From: DATAEE01 sp036258175
GTDB lineage: Bacteria > Acidobacteriota > Vicinamibacteria > Vicinamibacterales > 2-12-FULL-66-21
Length of the DNA stretch: 64,000 nt
NCBI GenBank assembly: GCA_036258175.1
Contig: DATAEE010000106.1
Span: 1-64,000 of the forward strand
Direction: 5' to 3'
This document shows, in pieces, positions 41,145-52,066 of the stretch (positions are counted from its first letter, which is position 1; every line of letters begins with the position of its first letter). The translations under genes and the position numbers were made by a program. The notes below the pieces were generated by a model, which was not told the DNA's origin, did not search any database, and was given only the letters and a program-made list of their open reading frames with translations.

Positions 41145-43810
41145 ACGCGCGCCTGGCGATCTATCGGTTGCTGATGCGCGCGTATCCGGCGCCCTTCCGC
41201 CGGCGTTTCGCTTTGGAGCTCGAGTCTGCTTTTCTCGCCGCGCGAAGCGAGCCGCGCTATGCGCGTCGTGGCGGCGGCGTGCTTTTCTGGGCGGAGACTC
41301 TCATTGATCTCTGCCTGTCGGCGTCGCGGCAACGCTCGCGGCAGCTGATGACGATCTTCTGGAGTTCGCGGTCTCCTTCCCGCAACAAGGTGGATACGAT
41401 GCTGCACGATCTCCGTCACGCACTCCGCCTCATCGTCCGCCAGCCGGCGTTCAGCGCCGCGGCAGTCCTGTCGCTTGCGCTTGGCATCGGCGGTAGCAGC
41501 CTCATTTACGGACTTGTCGACGGTCTGGTGCTGCACCCGTTCCCGTACCCCGATCCCGATCGTCTTGTTTCTGTCGGCGTCGCATTCCCGCGCCAGAGCT
41601 CTGAGCTGCGCTTCATCGAGACGCTTTCGCCCGCCGAGTACTTCGACTTCAAGAAGATGCGGAGCTTCGGCCTGACGACGGCCTTCGATCTGGGGAATCG
41701 GAACGTATCGGGCGGCGACGAACCGGAGCGGTTGTTCACGGCGCTTCTGCTCGACGATCCGTTCGAGGTCATCGGTATGCGGCCCGTGCTCGGCCGGGGT
41801 TTTTCCGCGCCCGAGCTCGGCCCCAACGGTCCGCCGGTCGCGATCATCAGCCATCGGATCTGGCAGAGCCGGTTCGCGGCGGATTCCCAGATCATCGGGC
41901 GCGCGATCCGGATCGGCGGCCAGGCGGCCACCGTCGTCGGGGTCATGCCGCCGGGTCTGCTCCTACTCGGCACCGATCTCTGGATTCCGTGGGGCGGCGA
42001 TCCGGCGATGATGCCGCGCAACGTCCGGCAGTTCACCGTGCTCGCGCGGCTGCGGCCTGGATCAGATTTGAGGGAGGCCAACGCGGAGCTGGCGGCCGTT
42101 GCGGGCCGGGTGGATCAGGAGTTCCGTGGTCAGTTCCGCGAATACGAAGGATGGCGGCTCGAGGCGCGGCCGTGGGCGGCGGTCGTCAGCGCGAGCCTGC
42201 GCGACGCAGCGTTCGTCCTGTTCGGCGCGGTTCTGTTCGTCCTGCTCATCGCGTGCGCGAATGTTGGCAACCTGCTGCTGGCACGCGCGGCGGCGCATCA
42301 GCGTGACGTCGCGATGCGTCTCGCGCTCGGTGCCGCGCGTTGGCGCGTGGCGCGCGAACTGCTCAGTGAGAGCCTGCTCCTCGCGACGATCGGCGCGGCG
42401 GCGGGGCTGGCCCTCGCGGATGCGGGGTTGGCGATCGCGCCGCAGTTTCTTCCGGCGCAGGTCCTGTCGCTCGCGCCAACCCTCAGCACGAGTACCCGAG
42501 TGGTCGCGTTCGGGCTCGCGCTTGCGATCGTTTCGGCCATCGTGATCGGTCTCATTCCCGTCGTTCGTGCATGGCGGACGTCGCCCAGAGCCTGGCTCTC
42601 GGCCGAGGGGCGCAGCGCAACAGGCGGCCGCGGCGTCGTGCGCCTGCGTCAGGCGTTCATCGTCGCTGAAGTCGCGCTCGCGGTCGCGCTCCTGGCTGGC
42701 GCCGGACTCCTCGTGCGCAGCTTCATGCGGGTTCAGACGATCGATCTCGGCTTCGATCCGTCGGATGTCTTGACGATGCGGCTGACGCTGCCGCGCGAGA
42801 AGTATCAGGGCGAGGTGGTCAATCAGTTCTTCAACGCGGCGTTGGATCGCATCCGCGCGCTGCCTGGCGTCGAGCGCGCGTCGGCCGCGTCGCAATACCC
42901 GCCGATGGGAGCGTTCGAGACGTCGGTCGAGATCGAAGGTCAGGATCCCGGTGAGGCGCGCCCCAACAGCCTCATCACGGTCGTCACGCCCGAGTACTTC
43001 ACCACGATGGGCTCGCTGCTGAAAGCCGGACGGCCGTTCGACGCGCGCGACACGCTGCGCGCGCCGCCGGTCGTCAGCGTCAACGAGGCGTTCGCCAAAC
43101 GATATCTACGAACCGAGCCATTCATCGGCCGCCGGCTGGGCATCGGTCCGCCTCGCCCGAACCGCCCATGGGCCGAGATCGTTTCGGTCGTTGCCGACAC
43201 GCGGAACCGCGGAGCCAGGGCGCCGGTGGCGCCGGAATTCTTCATGCCGATGGAACAGCAGCTGATGTGGAATCAGGTGTTCCTGCTGGTGCGTGCACAC
43301 GGCGACGCGCCGGCGCTGCTGCCGGCCGTACGCCGCGAGATTCTCGCGCTCGATCCGGAACAGCCCGTCTACGCGATCAGCACGCTCGAGGAGTCGCTTC
43401 GGACGGCGCTCTTCCCGCAGCGCATCTCGCTCGTGCTCATCGGGCTGTTCGCGGTCATCGCGCTCGTGCTCGCCGCCATCGGCGTCTACGGTGTCATGTC
43501 CTACGGCGTCGCCACGCGGACGCGTGAGATCGGCATTCGTATGGCGCTCGGTGCCGACCCGCGGTCGGTCGTCCGGCTCATCGTTCGACAGGCGATCGCG
43601 GTCGTGTCGCTCGGCCTCGCGCTCGGGCTCACCCTGGCTCTGTTCGCGGGACGGGCGCTGTCGACGCTGCTCGTCGACGTCACGCCTCGCGATCCGGCGA
43701 CGCTCGCGGCGGTGTCGGCAGTTCTGGCGGCGGTTGCGCTCGCGGCGGGATACCTCCCTGCGCGCCGTGCCGTGCGCGTCGATCCATCGGCGGCGCTGAG
43801 ACACGACTGA
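41141..43810 (+). CDS. ADOP-family ABC transporter permease
   Basis: 889 residues, the normal ADOP length. An N-terminal prefix (~1-85; ARLAIYRLLMRAYPAPFRRRFALELE) precedes two MacB_PCD+FtsX units (~90-480, ~510-885), giving about eight TM helices. Signatures: LALGIGGSSLIYGLVDGLVLHPFPYPDPDRL, VLLIACANVGNLLLARAAAHQRDVAMRLALGA, TREIGIRMALGADPRSVVRLI and the terminal ARRAVRVDPSAALRHD. There is no ATPase in the operon. ADOPs are thought to act with generic MacB ATPases or in envelope transport, but the substrate is unknown. Compare the longer fused copy at 16989. Confidence 0.93.
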   Translation: MNARLAIYRLLMRAYPAPFRRRFALELESAFLAARSEPRYARRGGGVLFWAETLIDLCLSASRQRSRQLMTIFWSSRSPSRNKVDTMLHDLRHALRLIVRQPAFSAAAVLSLALGIGGSSLIYGLVDGLVLHPFPYPDPDRLVSVGVAFPRQSSELRFIETLSPAEYFDFKKMRSFGLTTAFDLGNRNVSGGDEPERLFTALLLDDPFEVIGMRPVLGRGFSAPELGPNGPPVAIISHRIWQSRFAADSQIIGRAIRIGGQAATVVGVMPPGLLLLGTDLWIPWGGDPAMMPRNVRQFTVLARLRPGSDLREANAELAAVAGRVDQEFRGQFREYEGWRLEARPWAAVVSASLRDAAFVLFGAVLFVLLIACANVGNLLLARAAAHQRDVAMRLALGAARWRVARELLSESLLLATIGAAAGLALADAGLAIAPQFLPAQVLSLAPTLSTSTRVVAFGLALAIVSAIVIGLIPVVRAWRTSPRAWLSAEGRSATGGRGVVRLRQAFIVAEVALAVALLAGAGLLVRSFMRVQTIDLGFDPSDVLTMRLTLPREKYQGEVVNQFFNAALDRIRALPGVERASAASQYPPMGAFETSVEIEGQDPGEARPNSLITVVTPEYFTTMGSLLKAGRPFDARDTLRAPPVVSVNEAFAKRYLRTEPFIGRRLGIGPPRPNRPWAEIVSVVADTRNRGARAPVAPEFFMPMEQQLMWNQVFLLVRAHGDAPALLPAVRREILALDPEQPVYAISTLEESLRTALFPQRISLVLIGLFAVIALVLAAIGVYGVMSYGVATRTREIGIRMALGADPRSVVRLIVRQAIAVVSLGLALGLTLALFAGRALSTLLVDVTPRDPATLAAVSAVLAAVALAAGYLPARRAVRVDPSAALRHD

Positions 43811-43821
43811 CCCTACCTGAT

Positions 43822-43975
43822 AACGGAGGTAGCGGAGGAAACGGAGTCACCACGGAGACACGGAGTTAACGGGGGACGAACGGAGTCAAGAATCTAACGG
43901 GTAAGGACCTCCGTTCGTCCTCCGTGTCTCCGTTACTCCGTGGTGAACTCCGTTTCCTCCGCCCCCTCCGTTTAC
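43822..43975. repeat. Large imperfect CACGGAG fold-back
   Basis: The left arm (~43833-43886) has GGAGGAAACGGAGT, CACCACGGAG, ACACGGAG and ACGAACGGAG; the right arm (~43907-43960) has the reverse complements CTCCGTTCGT, CTCCGTGTCTCCGT, CTCCGTGGTG and ACTCCGTTTCCTCC in mirrored order. Arms of about 54 bp surround a ~20-bp centre between the ADOP and sucA genes. Confidence 0.85.
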
Positions 43976-44004
43976 TCCAGCGCCTGCGATAGCATTAGAA
44001 GCTT

Positions 44005-46794
44005 ATGGCGGGGTGGCAGGAGTTCTCAGGGATCAACCGGGGGTACGTGCTCGAGCTGTTCGAGCGCTATACGCGCGACCCGGGATCCGTGGACGAGGCG
44101 ACCCGCCGGTACTTCGAACGCTGGTCGCCGCCGGAGGAGTTCGCGCAAGCGCCGTGGGTCGCCGACGAGCGGCGCTCGGAGCGGACCGAGACGATCGTCG
44201 GCGCGGTCGCGCTTGCCGAGTCGATCCGCCGCTACGGACACCTTGCCGCCCGGATCGATCCGCTCGGCGCGGCGCCGCCCGGCGATCCGCTGCTCCTCGA
44301 ACGTACGCACAACGTCACCGATGAAGATCTCCGGCGCCTGCCGGCGTCGATCATCGGTGGGCCGGCCGCTTCCGAGGCGGCGAACGCGTCAGAGGCGATC
44401 GCCGCGCTGCGGCGCGTCTACTGCTCGACGACCGGCTATGACTTCGCGCACATCTTCGTGCCGGAGGAGCGCGAGTGGCTGCGCGAGGCGGTCGAGCGCG
44501 GCCGGTTTCGCGCGCCGGCGGATCCGATCGATCCGCGGGCGTTGCTCCAGCGGCTGACCGAAGTCGAGGTCTTCGAACGGTTCCTCCACCGCACCTTCCC
44601 GGGCAAGACGCGCTTTTCAATAGAGGGGCTCGACATGCTCGTGCCCCTGCTCGACGAAGTGATCACGGAGGCGGCCGAGGCGGGCATCGGCAACGCCATC
44701 ATGGGCATGGCGCACCGCGGCCGGCTGAACGTGATGGCGCACGTGCTCGGCAAACCGTACGAGCAGATTCTCGCCGAGTTCAAGGACCCGCTACAGTCGC
44801 GCAGCTTCCGCGAGGACATGGCCTGGAGCGGCGACGTGAAGTATCACGCCGGCGCGTCGCGGGCGCACGCCGGCGGCCAGCAGGTCGGCCTCGTCGTGTC
44901 GATGCCGCCGAATCCCAGCCACCTCGAGGCGATCGATCCGATCGTCGAGGGCATGGTGCGCGCCGCCGGAACACGGGCGGACGAGCGCGGCGCACCGACG
45001 TTCGATCCCACGATTGCGTTGCCGATCCTGATCCACGGCGACGCGGCGTTTCCGGGGCAGGGGGTCGTCGCCGAGACGCTCAACCTCCATCGACTGCGCG
45101 GCTATCAGACCGGCGGCACGATCCACATCATCGCCAACAACCAGCTCGGGTTCACGACGTACCCGGATGAGGCCTACAGCACCTCGTACGCGAGCGGCCT
45201 GGCGCGCGGATTCAAGATCCCGATCATGCACGTGAACGCGGACGACCCTGAGGCGTGCGTCGAAGCGGCACGGCTGGCGTTCGCGTACCGGACCCGGTTC
45301 CATCGCGATGTCCTGATCGATCTCGTCGGCTACCGTCGGTACGGGCACAACGAGGGGGACGAGCCGTCGTTCACGCAGCCGGCGATGTACCAGAAGATCG
45401 CAGAGCATCCGACGGTGCGCGAGTTGTGGGCGAGGACGCTCATCGAGCGCGAGATCGTCAAGGAGGGCGAGCCGGACGCGATGGTGCGCGACCGGATGGA
45501 CGCGCTCCAACGAACGCTCGACGCGCTGCGGCCGGAAGAGGCGCTCGTCGAGCCGCAACCGGAGATTGCGCCTGCAGGGACTGCACGCCGCGCGCGGACG
45601 GCGGTGTCGCTCGAGCGGCTGCGCGCGCTGAACACGTCGCTGATGACCCTGCCGACCGGCTTCAACAGCCACAGGAAGCTCGAGAAGAGCCGCGAGCGCC
45701 GCAAGCAGGTGCTCGACGACCCGGGGGCGCGGACGATCGAGTGGGCAACCGCCGAGGAACTGGCGATCGCCTCAATCCTCGAGGACGGTATCGCCGTGCG
45801 CATCACGGGCGAAGACGTCGAGCGCGGCACCTTCAGCCATCGCCACGCGGTCCTGCACGACGTGAAGACAGGCGCGGAGTTCACGCCGCTGCAGGCGATC
45901 CCGCAGGCGAAAGCAGCCTTCGAGATTCACAACAGCCCGCTCTCGGAGCACGCAGCGCTGGGATTCGAGTACGGCTACAGTATCCAGGCCCCCTCGCGGC
46001 TCGTCATCTGGGAAGCGCAGTACGGGGACTTCATCAATGGCGCGCAGGTCGTCGTCGACGAGTTCCTCGTCTCGGCGCGCGCCAAATGGGGGCAGGAGCC
46101 GTCGGTCGTGCTTCTCCTGCCACACGGACACGAGGGACAGGGGCCGGATCACGCGAGCGCACGACCGGAGCGATTCCTGCAGCTCGCCGCCGACGTCAAC
46201 ATGCGCGTCGCGAATTGCACGAGCGCGGCCCAGTATTTTCACCTGCTGAGACGTCAGGCGGCGCTGCTCGTCGAGGATCCGCTGCCGCTCATCGTCCTCT
46301 CGCCGAAGAGCCTTCTGCGCCATTCGTTCGTCGCGTCGACGCCACGGGAGCTTGCCGAAGGGCGCTGGCAGCCGGTCCTCGACGATCCGGGCGTGGACAA
46401 GAATCAGGTGAAGCGCCTCATCCTGTGCAGCGGCAAAGTCGCCGTCGACCTGCTCACGAGCGAGGACCGTCCGAAGGCGCCCGAAGCGGCGATCATCCGC
46501 GTGGAGCAGCTCTATCCGTTCCCGGTGGACGATGTGCAGGTGGCGATCGAGAGCTATCCGGCGGTGAGCGAGGTCGTGTGGGTCCAGGAGGAGCCGGAGA
46601 ACATGGGCGCGTGGGAATTCGTCCGGCCGCACCTTGAAGCACTCGTGTCAGGACGCGCGCGGCTCGCGCTGCTCGCCCGGCCGCGGTCGTCGAGCCCGGC
46701 CGAGGGATCGGCGGCGCGCCACGCACGCAACCAGCAGATGCTGATTCAGCGCGCGCTCCGGACACAGCCGCAGACCGCGGATCAACGCAGATGA
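44005..46794 (+). CDS. sucA: 2-oxoglutarate dehydrogenase E1 component
   Basis: 929 residues, the standard E1o length. The N-terminal SGINRGYVLELFERYTRDPGSVDEATRRYFERW is the E2/E3-binding segment. The ThDP core follows: the MAHRGRLNVMAHVLGKPYEQILAEF block, the HIIANNQLGFTTYPDEAYST block and GDAAFPGQGVVAETLNLHRL. The transketolase-like C-terminal half includes GTFSHRHAVLHD, FEYGYSIQAPSRLVIWEAQYGDFINGAQV and LLPHGHEGQGPDHASARPERFLQL. It decarboxylates 2-oxoglutarate in the TCA cycle and passes a succinyl group to the E2 44 bp downstream. The upstream TAGCAT box sits 9 nt before the ATG. Confidence 0.95.
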   Translation: MAGWQEFSGINRGYVLELFERYTRDPGSVDEATRRYFERWSPPEEFAQAPWVADERRSERTETIVGAVALAESIRRYGHLAARIDPLGAAPPGDPLLLERTHNVTDEDLRRLPASIIGGPAASEAANASEAIAALRRVYCSTTGYDFAHIFVPEEREWLREAVERGRFRAPADPIDPRALLQRLTEVEVFERFLHRTFPGKTRFSIEGLDMLVPLLDEVITEAAEAGIGNAIMGMAHRGRLNVMAHVLGKPYEQILAEFKDPLQSRSFREDMAWSGDVKYHAGASRAHAGGQQVGLVVSMPPNPSHLEAIDPIVEGMVRAAGTRADERGAPTFDPTIALPILIHGDAAFPGQGVVAETLNLHRLRGYQTGGTIHIIANNQLGFTTYPDEAYSTSYASGLARGFKIPIMHVNADDPEACVEAARLAFAYRTRFHRDVLIDLVGYRRYGHNEGDEPSFTQPAMYQKIAEHPTVRELWARTLIEREIVKEGEPDAMVRDRMDALQRTLDALRPEEALVEPQPEIAPAGTARRARTAVSLERLRALNTSLMTLPTGFNSHRKLEKSRERRKQVLDDPGARTIEWATAEELAIASILEDGIAVRITGEDVERGTFSHRHAVLHDVKTGAEFTPLQAIPQAKAAFEIHNSPLSEHAALGFEYGYSIQAPSRLVIWEAQYGDFINGAQVVVDEFLVSARAKWGQEPSVVLLLPHGHEGQGPDHASARPERFLQLAADVNMRVANCTSAAQYFHLLRRQAALLVEDPLPLIVLSPKSLLRHSFVASTPRELAEGRWQPVLDDPGVDKNQVKRLILCSGKVAVDLLTSEDRPKAPEAAIIRVEQLYPFPVDDVQVAIESYPAVSEVVWVQEEPENMGAWEFVRPHLEALVSGRARLALLARPRSSSPAEGSAARHARNQQMLIQRALRTQPQTADQRR

Positions 46795-46795
46795 C

Positions 46796-46820
46796 GTAGG
46801 AGCCCGGCTTCCACCCGGGC
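46796..46820 (+). repeat. REP-like hairpin with GTAG head between sucA and sucB
   Basis: GTAG (46796-46799), GA, GCCCGG (46802-46807), loop, CCGGGC (46815-46820). It fills half of the sucA-sucB spacer and may modulate relative expression. Confidence 0.6.
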
Positions 46821-46837
46821 GTTTCGCAACCAAGAAA

Positions 46838-48190
<1,353 letters not shown>

Positions 48191-48283
48191 TGCTCGGATA
48201 GCACTCAACCGCTGGAATTAGCGCGCCGAGCGTAAGCGAGCCGTGGCAGGCGCTGGGGGTGGGGCCCTAGCGCAAAGGAAGAA

Positions 48284-48778
48284 ATGACTGAAATAGACGC
48301 GATCGTCGACGAGCTGCAGCGTGAGTACGGCGGTGACGCCTGGTACGGCTCGTCGCTGCGCGACATCCTGAAGAACGTGACCGCGGCTCAGGCAGCCGCG
48401 CGGCCGGTGCCCGAGGCGCACTCAATCTGGGAGCTCGTGCTGCACGTGACCGCCTGGAAGCGGGAGGTCGCGGCGCGCATGCAGGGCCGGCCGGCGGGTG
48501 AGCCGGCCGAGGGCGACTGGCCGCCGGCGCCGTCGGACGGGCAGGCGACCGACGCCGCCTGGGCGAAGACGCTCGACGCGCTGCAGGAGGCGCAGGTCGC
48601 GCTGATCAGCGCCGCGGGGCAGCTCCCGCCGTCGCGCCTGCACGTCCCGGTCGCCGATCCGCGCAACCGGCCGCTCGGCACCGGCGTCTCGCACTACGTC
48701 ACGCTCCACGGCATCGCGCAGCACGACGTGTACCATGCCGGCCAGATCGCGATTATCAAGAAGGCCCTCGGTCAGTAG
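48284..48778 (+). CDS. DinB/YfiT-like metalloprotein
   Basis: 164 residues with AAGGAAG before the ATG. The DinB His positions are visible: HSIWELVLHVTAWKREV on helix 2 and LHGIAQHDVYHAGQIAIIKKAL on helix 4 (HDxYHAGQI). It is only distantly similar to the DinB-fold protein at 32785. Function likely involves metal-dependent thiol or hydrolase chemistry, not identified. Follows sucB by 93 bp and precedes an NTF2-like gene with its own ribosome-binding site. Confidence 0.85.
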   Translation: MTEIDAIVDELQREYGGDAWYGSSLRDILKNVTAAQAAARPVPEAHSIWELVLHVTAWKREVAARMQGRPAGEPAEGDWPPAPSDGQATDAAWAKTLDALQEAQVALISAAGQLPPSRLHVPVADPRNRPLGTGVSHYVTLHGIAQHDVYHAGQIAIIKKALGQ

Positions 48779-48817
48779 GCGCACCGCCGCGGAATCGCGC
48801 CTTGCGAAGGAGGTCCA

Positions 48818-49408
48818 ATGACTTACATGACGCTCGCACTCACAGTTCATTTGCTGTTCGGCGCCGCCGGCGGTGTTGACCTGGTGCAGCCCGGCACGGG
48901 ACAGAGCGCCATCCGGACGGCCATCGAGAAGCAGGGGGCAGCTTTTGCCGCCGCGTTGAGCCGCGGAGACGCCAAGGCGATCGCCGCGATGTACACGGAG
49001 GATGCGATCGCGATGCCGCCCGACGCAGAAATGGTGCGCGGCCGTCCTGCGATCGAGAAGCTCTGGGCGGACGCCCTCGCTTCCGGTATCAAGACGATCG
49101 CCTTCACAGTCGTCGACGTCCAGTCGAGCGGGGAGTTCGCGGTCGAAACAGGACGCGCCATGCTCGGCGTCCAGCCCGCCGGTCAGCCCGCAACGTCGCA
49201 AACCGGGAAGTACGTCGTCGTCTGGCAGCGCGGCGCCGACGGCCAATGGCGGCTCCTTCGGGACATCTGGAACGGAACGCCATTACCGAGTCGCGAGGTG
49301 CTCCCGGTGCTCTGGGTGCCAAAGGTGCCCAGGGTGCAGGTGCTCTCAGGTGCTCAGTGCTCAGTTCCCGTGCCGGCGTCGTGCTATTGTGTGAACCAAA
49401 GCACCTAG
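48818..49408 (+). CDS. SnoaL/NTF2-like (DUF4440-type) protein with repeat-encoded C-terminus
   Basis: 196 residues with a strong Shine-Dalgarno (AAGGAGGT). A hydrophobic N-terminus (~1-25) could be a signal peptide. The NTF2-like domain (~30-157) shows AIRTAIEKQGAAFAAALSRGDAKAIAAMYTEDAIAMPPDAE, VRGRPAIEKLWADAL, and terminal WQRGADGQWRLLRDIWNGT. Typical members stop here. This frame runs on for ~38 residues (REVLPVLWVPKVPRVQVLSG...) through the GGTGCTC repeats, so the tail is probably new coding sequence. Function unknown. Confidence 0.8.
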   Translation: MTYMTLALTVHLLFGAAGGVDLVQPGTGQSAIRTAIEKQGAAFAAALSRGDAKAIAAMYTEDAIAMPPDAEMVRGRPAIEKLWADALASGIKTIAFTVVDVQSSGEFAVETGRAMLGVQPAGQPATSQTGKYVVVWQRGADGQWRLLRDIWNGTPLPSREVLPVLWVPKVPRVQVLSGAQCSVPVPASCYCVNQST

Positions 49409-49475
49409 CACCCAGCACCCAGTAGCACCCGCACCGAGTGCACCAGGGGCACCTGAGTGCACCCAGTGCACCTAG
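49297..49475. repeat. GGTGCTC and AGCACC arrays before parE
   Basis: GAGGTGCTC, CCGGTGCTCTGGGTGCC, AGGTGCTCTCAGGTGCTC (49297-49359), then 40 bp, then CAGCACCTAGCACC, AGCACCC, GCACCGAGTGCACC, GTGCACC (49400-49475). Opposed arms flank the C-terminal tail of the NTF2-like protein and end at the parE ATG. Same family as the sucB linker repeat. Confidence 0.8.
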
Positions 49476-49477
49476 TA

Positions 49478-51388
49478 ATGGCCTATACCGCAAAAGACAT
49501 AACCGTCCTTGAAGGGCTGGAGCCGGTCCGCAAGCGTCCCGGCATGTACATCGGTGGCGTCGGCTCCGCCGGTCTGCATCACCTCGTCTGGGAAATCATC
49601 GACAACGCGGTCGACGAGGCGATGAACGGCCACGCGTCGAACATCACCGTGACGCTGCATGACGATGGGGCGTCGGTGACGGTGACGGATGACGGGCGCG
49701 GAATTCCGGTCGACAAGCATCCGCAGACGAAGAAGAGCGCGCTCGAGGTGATCTTCACGAGGCTTCACGCCGGCGGCAAGTTCGAGCCAGGCAACTACAA
49801 GACCGCGGGCGGCCTCCACGGCGTCGGCGCCAGCGTGGTCAACGCGCTCTCCAAGGAGCTCGTCGCGACGGTCAAACGCGACGGCGCGCAGTTCGAGCAG
49901 CGGTTCAAGCAGGGGAAGCCGGTCGGCGCCGTGAAGAAGCTGGGGGCGGCGCGCGGGACCGGGACGACCGTCTATTTCCGTCCGGACCCGGTCATCTTCC
50001 CGAAGATCGAGTTCGACGCGTCAATCATCCGCGAGCGGCTGGAGACGGCGAGCTATCTGCACAAGGGCGTCAAGTTCGTCTTTGAGGACGAGACCGAGAA
50101 GAAACGGGAGACCTTCCAGCACAGCGAAGGACTCGTCGACTATCTGAAGAAGATCGTCACCGAGCGCCAGGCGGCGCCGGTGCACGATGCGCCGTTCGCG
50201 CTGGAGAGGACGGGGGACGAGGGTGGTCCGCGGCTCGAGCTCGTGCTGCAGTGGACGCAGTCGACCGACGAGCACCTGCGCAGTTACGTCAACGGCATCC
50301 CGACCGGCTCCGGCGGCACGCACGAGAACGGGCTCCGCGCCGGCCTGGGGAAGGCGGTGCGGAACTTCATCGAGACGCACAACCTCACGCCGAAAGGCGT
50401 GTCCCTTACGGCCGAGGACATCCGCGAGGGGCTCGTGGGTGTCCTGAGCGTCTTCCTCCAGGATCCGCAGTTTCAGGGGCAGACGAAGGACCGACTGAAC
50501 AATCCCGAGACTGCGTCGGCGCTCGACTCGGCGGTCCGCCCGCCGCTCGAGCACTGGCTGAATCACAACATCAGCCTCGCGGAGTCGATCGTCGCCCGCA
50601 TCATCCTCGCGGCGCGCGCGCGCGAGGCGAGCCGCGCGGCGCAGGCCGAGGTGACGCGCCGCGGCGCCACCACCGGGCGCGTGACGCTCCCCGGAAAGCT
50701 CAGCGACTGCTCCTCTCCCGGCCGCGACGACAGCGAGATCTTCATCGTCGAGGGAGACTCGGCCGGAGGATCGGCGAAGCAGGGACGCGATCGGGCGAAG
50801 CAGGCGATCCTTCCGCTACGCGGCAAGGTGCTGAACGCCGAGAGCGCGTCGATCGCGAAGGTGCTCGAGAACAAGGAGCTGTCGGACCTCGTCACCGCGC
50901 TCGGCTGCGGCATCGGCAAGAACTTCGATCTCTCGCGCCTGCGCTACGGCCGCGTCATCATCCTGGCAGACGCCGACTCGGACGGCCATCACATCGCGAC
51001 GCTGCTGATGACGTTCATCTACCGCCACATGCCGCAGCTCATCACGAACAGCAAGCTGTTCCTCGCGCAGCCGCCGCTCTACCGCATCGACATCGGCAAG
51101 GAGACCTTCTGGGCGCTCGACGAGCCACACAAGGCGCGCCTGCTGAAGCAGCACGGCAACGGCCGCGCGAACGCCGAGATCACCCGGTTCAAGGGCCTGG
51201 GCGAGATGATGCCGAAGGTGCTGTGGGAGACGACGCTCAATCCGCGTACGCGCCGGCTGCTGCGCGTCGCAATCGCGGATCACATCATGACGGACCGCGT
51301 CATCAACGAGCTGATGGGGAAGGACGCCTCCGCGCGGTTCAAATTCATAATGGAGAGAGCCGAGCAGGCGGAGGAACTGGATATCTGA
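49478..51388 (+). CDS. parE: DNA topoisomerase IV / gyrase-like subunit B
   Basis: 636 residues from the ATG at 49478; the extra in-frame residues before it are repeat-encoded. GHKL ATPase: TVLEGLEPVRKRPGMYIG, EIIDNAVDEAMNG and DDGRGIPVDKHPQTKKSALEVIFTRLHAGGKF. The transducer domain and TOPRIM follow, with IVEGDSAGGSAKQGRDRAKQAILPLRGKVLN (~424) and DADSDGHHIATLLMTFIYRHMP (~499). The length matches ParE/GyrB without the insertion of enterobacterial GyrB. It pairs most naturally with the A subunit at 35541, 11.5 kb away on the same strand. Confidence 0.92.
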   Translation: MAYTAKDITVLEGLEPVRKRPGMYIGGVGSAGLHHLVWEIIDNAVDEAMNGHASNITVTLHDDGASVTVTDDGRGIPVDKHPQTKKSALEVIFTRLHAGGKFEPGNYKTAGGLHGVGASVVNALSKELVATVKRDGAQFEQRFKQGKPVGAVKKLGAARGTGTTVYFRPDPVIFPKIEFDASIIRERLETASYLHKGVKFVFEDETEKKRETFQHSEGLVDYLKKIVTERQAAPVHDAPFALERTGDEGGPRLELVLQWTQSTDEHLRSYVNGIPTGSGGTHENGLRAGLGKAVRNFIETHNLTPKGVSLTAEDIREGLVGVLSVFLQDPQFQGQTKDRLNNPETASALDSAVRPPLEHWLNHNISLAESIVARIILAARAREASRAAQAEVTRRGATTGRVTLPGKLSDCSSPGRDDSEIFIVEGDSAGGSAKQGRDRAKQAILPLRGKVLNAESASIAKVLENKELSDLVTALGCGIGKNFDLSRLRYGRVIILADADSDGHHIATLLMTFIYRHMPQLITNSKLFLAQPPLYRIDIGKETFWALDEPHKARLLKQHGNGRANAEITRFKGLGEMMPKVLWETTLNPRTRRLLRVAIADHIMTDRVINELMGKDASARFKFIMERAEQAEELDI

Positions 51389-52066
51389 TCACCATTTCAA
51401 CCCCACCGCCTTCGTCAGAAACTCGACGAGTGGGCTGAGGCGCCGACACTCGGCCACGACGTCGCGCATGAAGCGCGGCGAGCAGACCTGCGCTTCGGTG
51501 AACGACCTCCCGGCAACGAAATCCTTCCGCCTCAGGTCGTCGATCAGCGGATGCTTCGGATCGTAGCCGCGAGGCGGGCGGCCGAGGACGGCGCCTTCCA
51601 ACTTCAACCCTCGCCGCGCGCGTTTCCATACCGCGGGTGATTCGACCATCGCATCGCGTAACTTCACGAGCATTGACGTGTCCGGGTGCCAGAGCCCGCC
51701 GCCGACGAAACATTCTCCTGGCGCGAGATGCATGTAAAAACCGGGCGCATGACCGGTGGCCTTGCTCGCGCGGTGGAAGAAATGGGCGGCCGTGTGCGTC
51801 TTGTACGGTGACTTGTCGGCCGAGAAGCGGATGTCGCGATAAATCCGAAACAACGAGCCGCCGGTCGGGCGCGGGTCGGCCACGAACCGCGGGCTGATGC
51901 GCTCGAGGTGCGGGCCGAAGTCGGTGATGAACGTCAGGAAGGGGTCGCGCACCGACGCCTCGAAGCGCGCCTTATTGGCCAGAAACCAGTCGCGGTTGTT
52001 GTGGCGCTTGAGCGCGCGGAAGAACGCGAACAGATCCGAGGTGAAATACGACGCCGCGCCGCTCAT
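51389..52066 (-). CDS. DUF2461 / TIGR02453-family protein
   Basis: 225 residues. Opening FTSDLFAFFRALKRHNNRDWFLANKARFEASVRDPF, the FRIYRDIRFSADKSPYKTHTAAHF core and GFYMHLAPGECFVGGGLWHPD are the hallmark blocks of this family. Its function is unknown. The ATG overlaps the stop of the quinone oxidoreductase upstream by one base (TGATG), so it is the last gene of a minus-strand operon that begins at 54844. It directly abuts the convergent parE stop. Confidence 0.9.
   Translation of the reverse strand: MSGAASYFTSDLFAFFRALKRHNNRDWFLANKARFEASVRDPFLTFITDFGPHLERISPRFVADPRPTGGSLFRIYRDIRFSADKSPYKTHTAAHFFHRASKATGHAPGFYMHLAPGECFVGGGLWHPDTSMLVKLRDAMVESPAVWKRARRGLKLEGAVLGRPPRGYDPKHPLIDDLRRKDFVAGRSFTEAQVCSPRFMRDVVAECRRLSPLVEFLTKAVGLKW

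Noticed and set aside
43822..43975. tRNA or riboswitch in the sucA leader
   Set aside because: The structure is a simple mirrored satellite; there is no cloverleaf, CCA end or known aptamer core.
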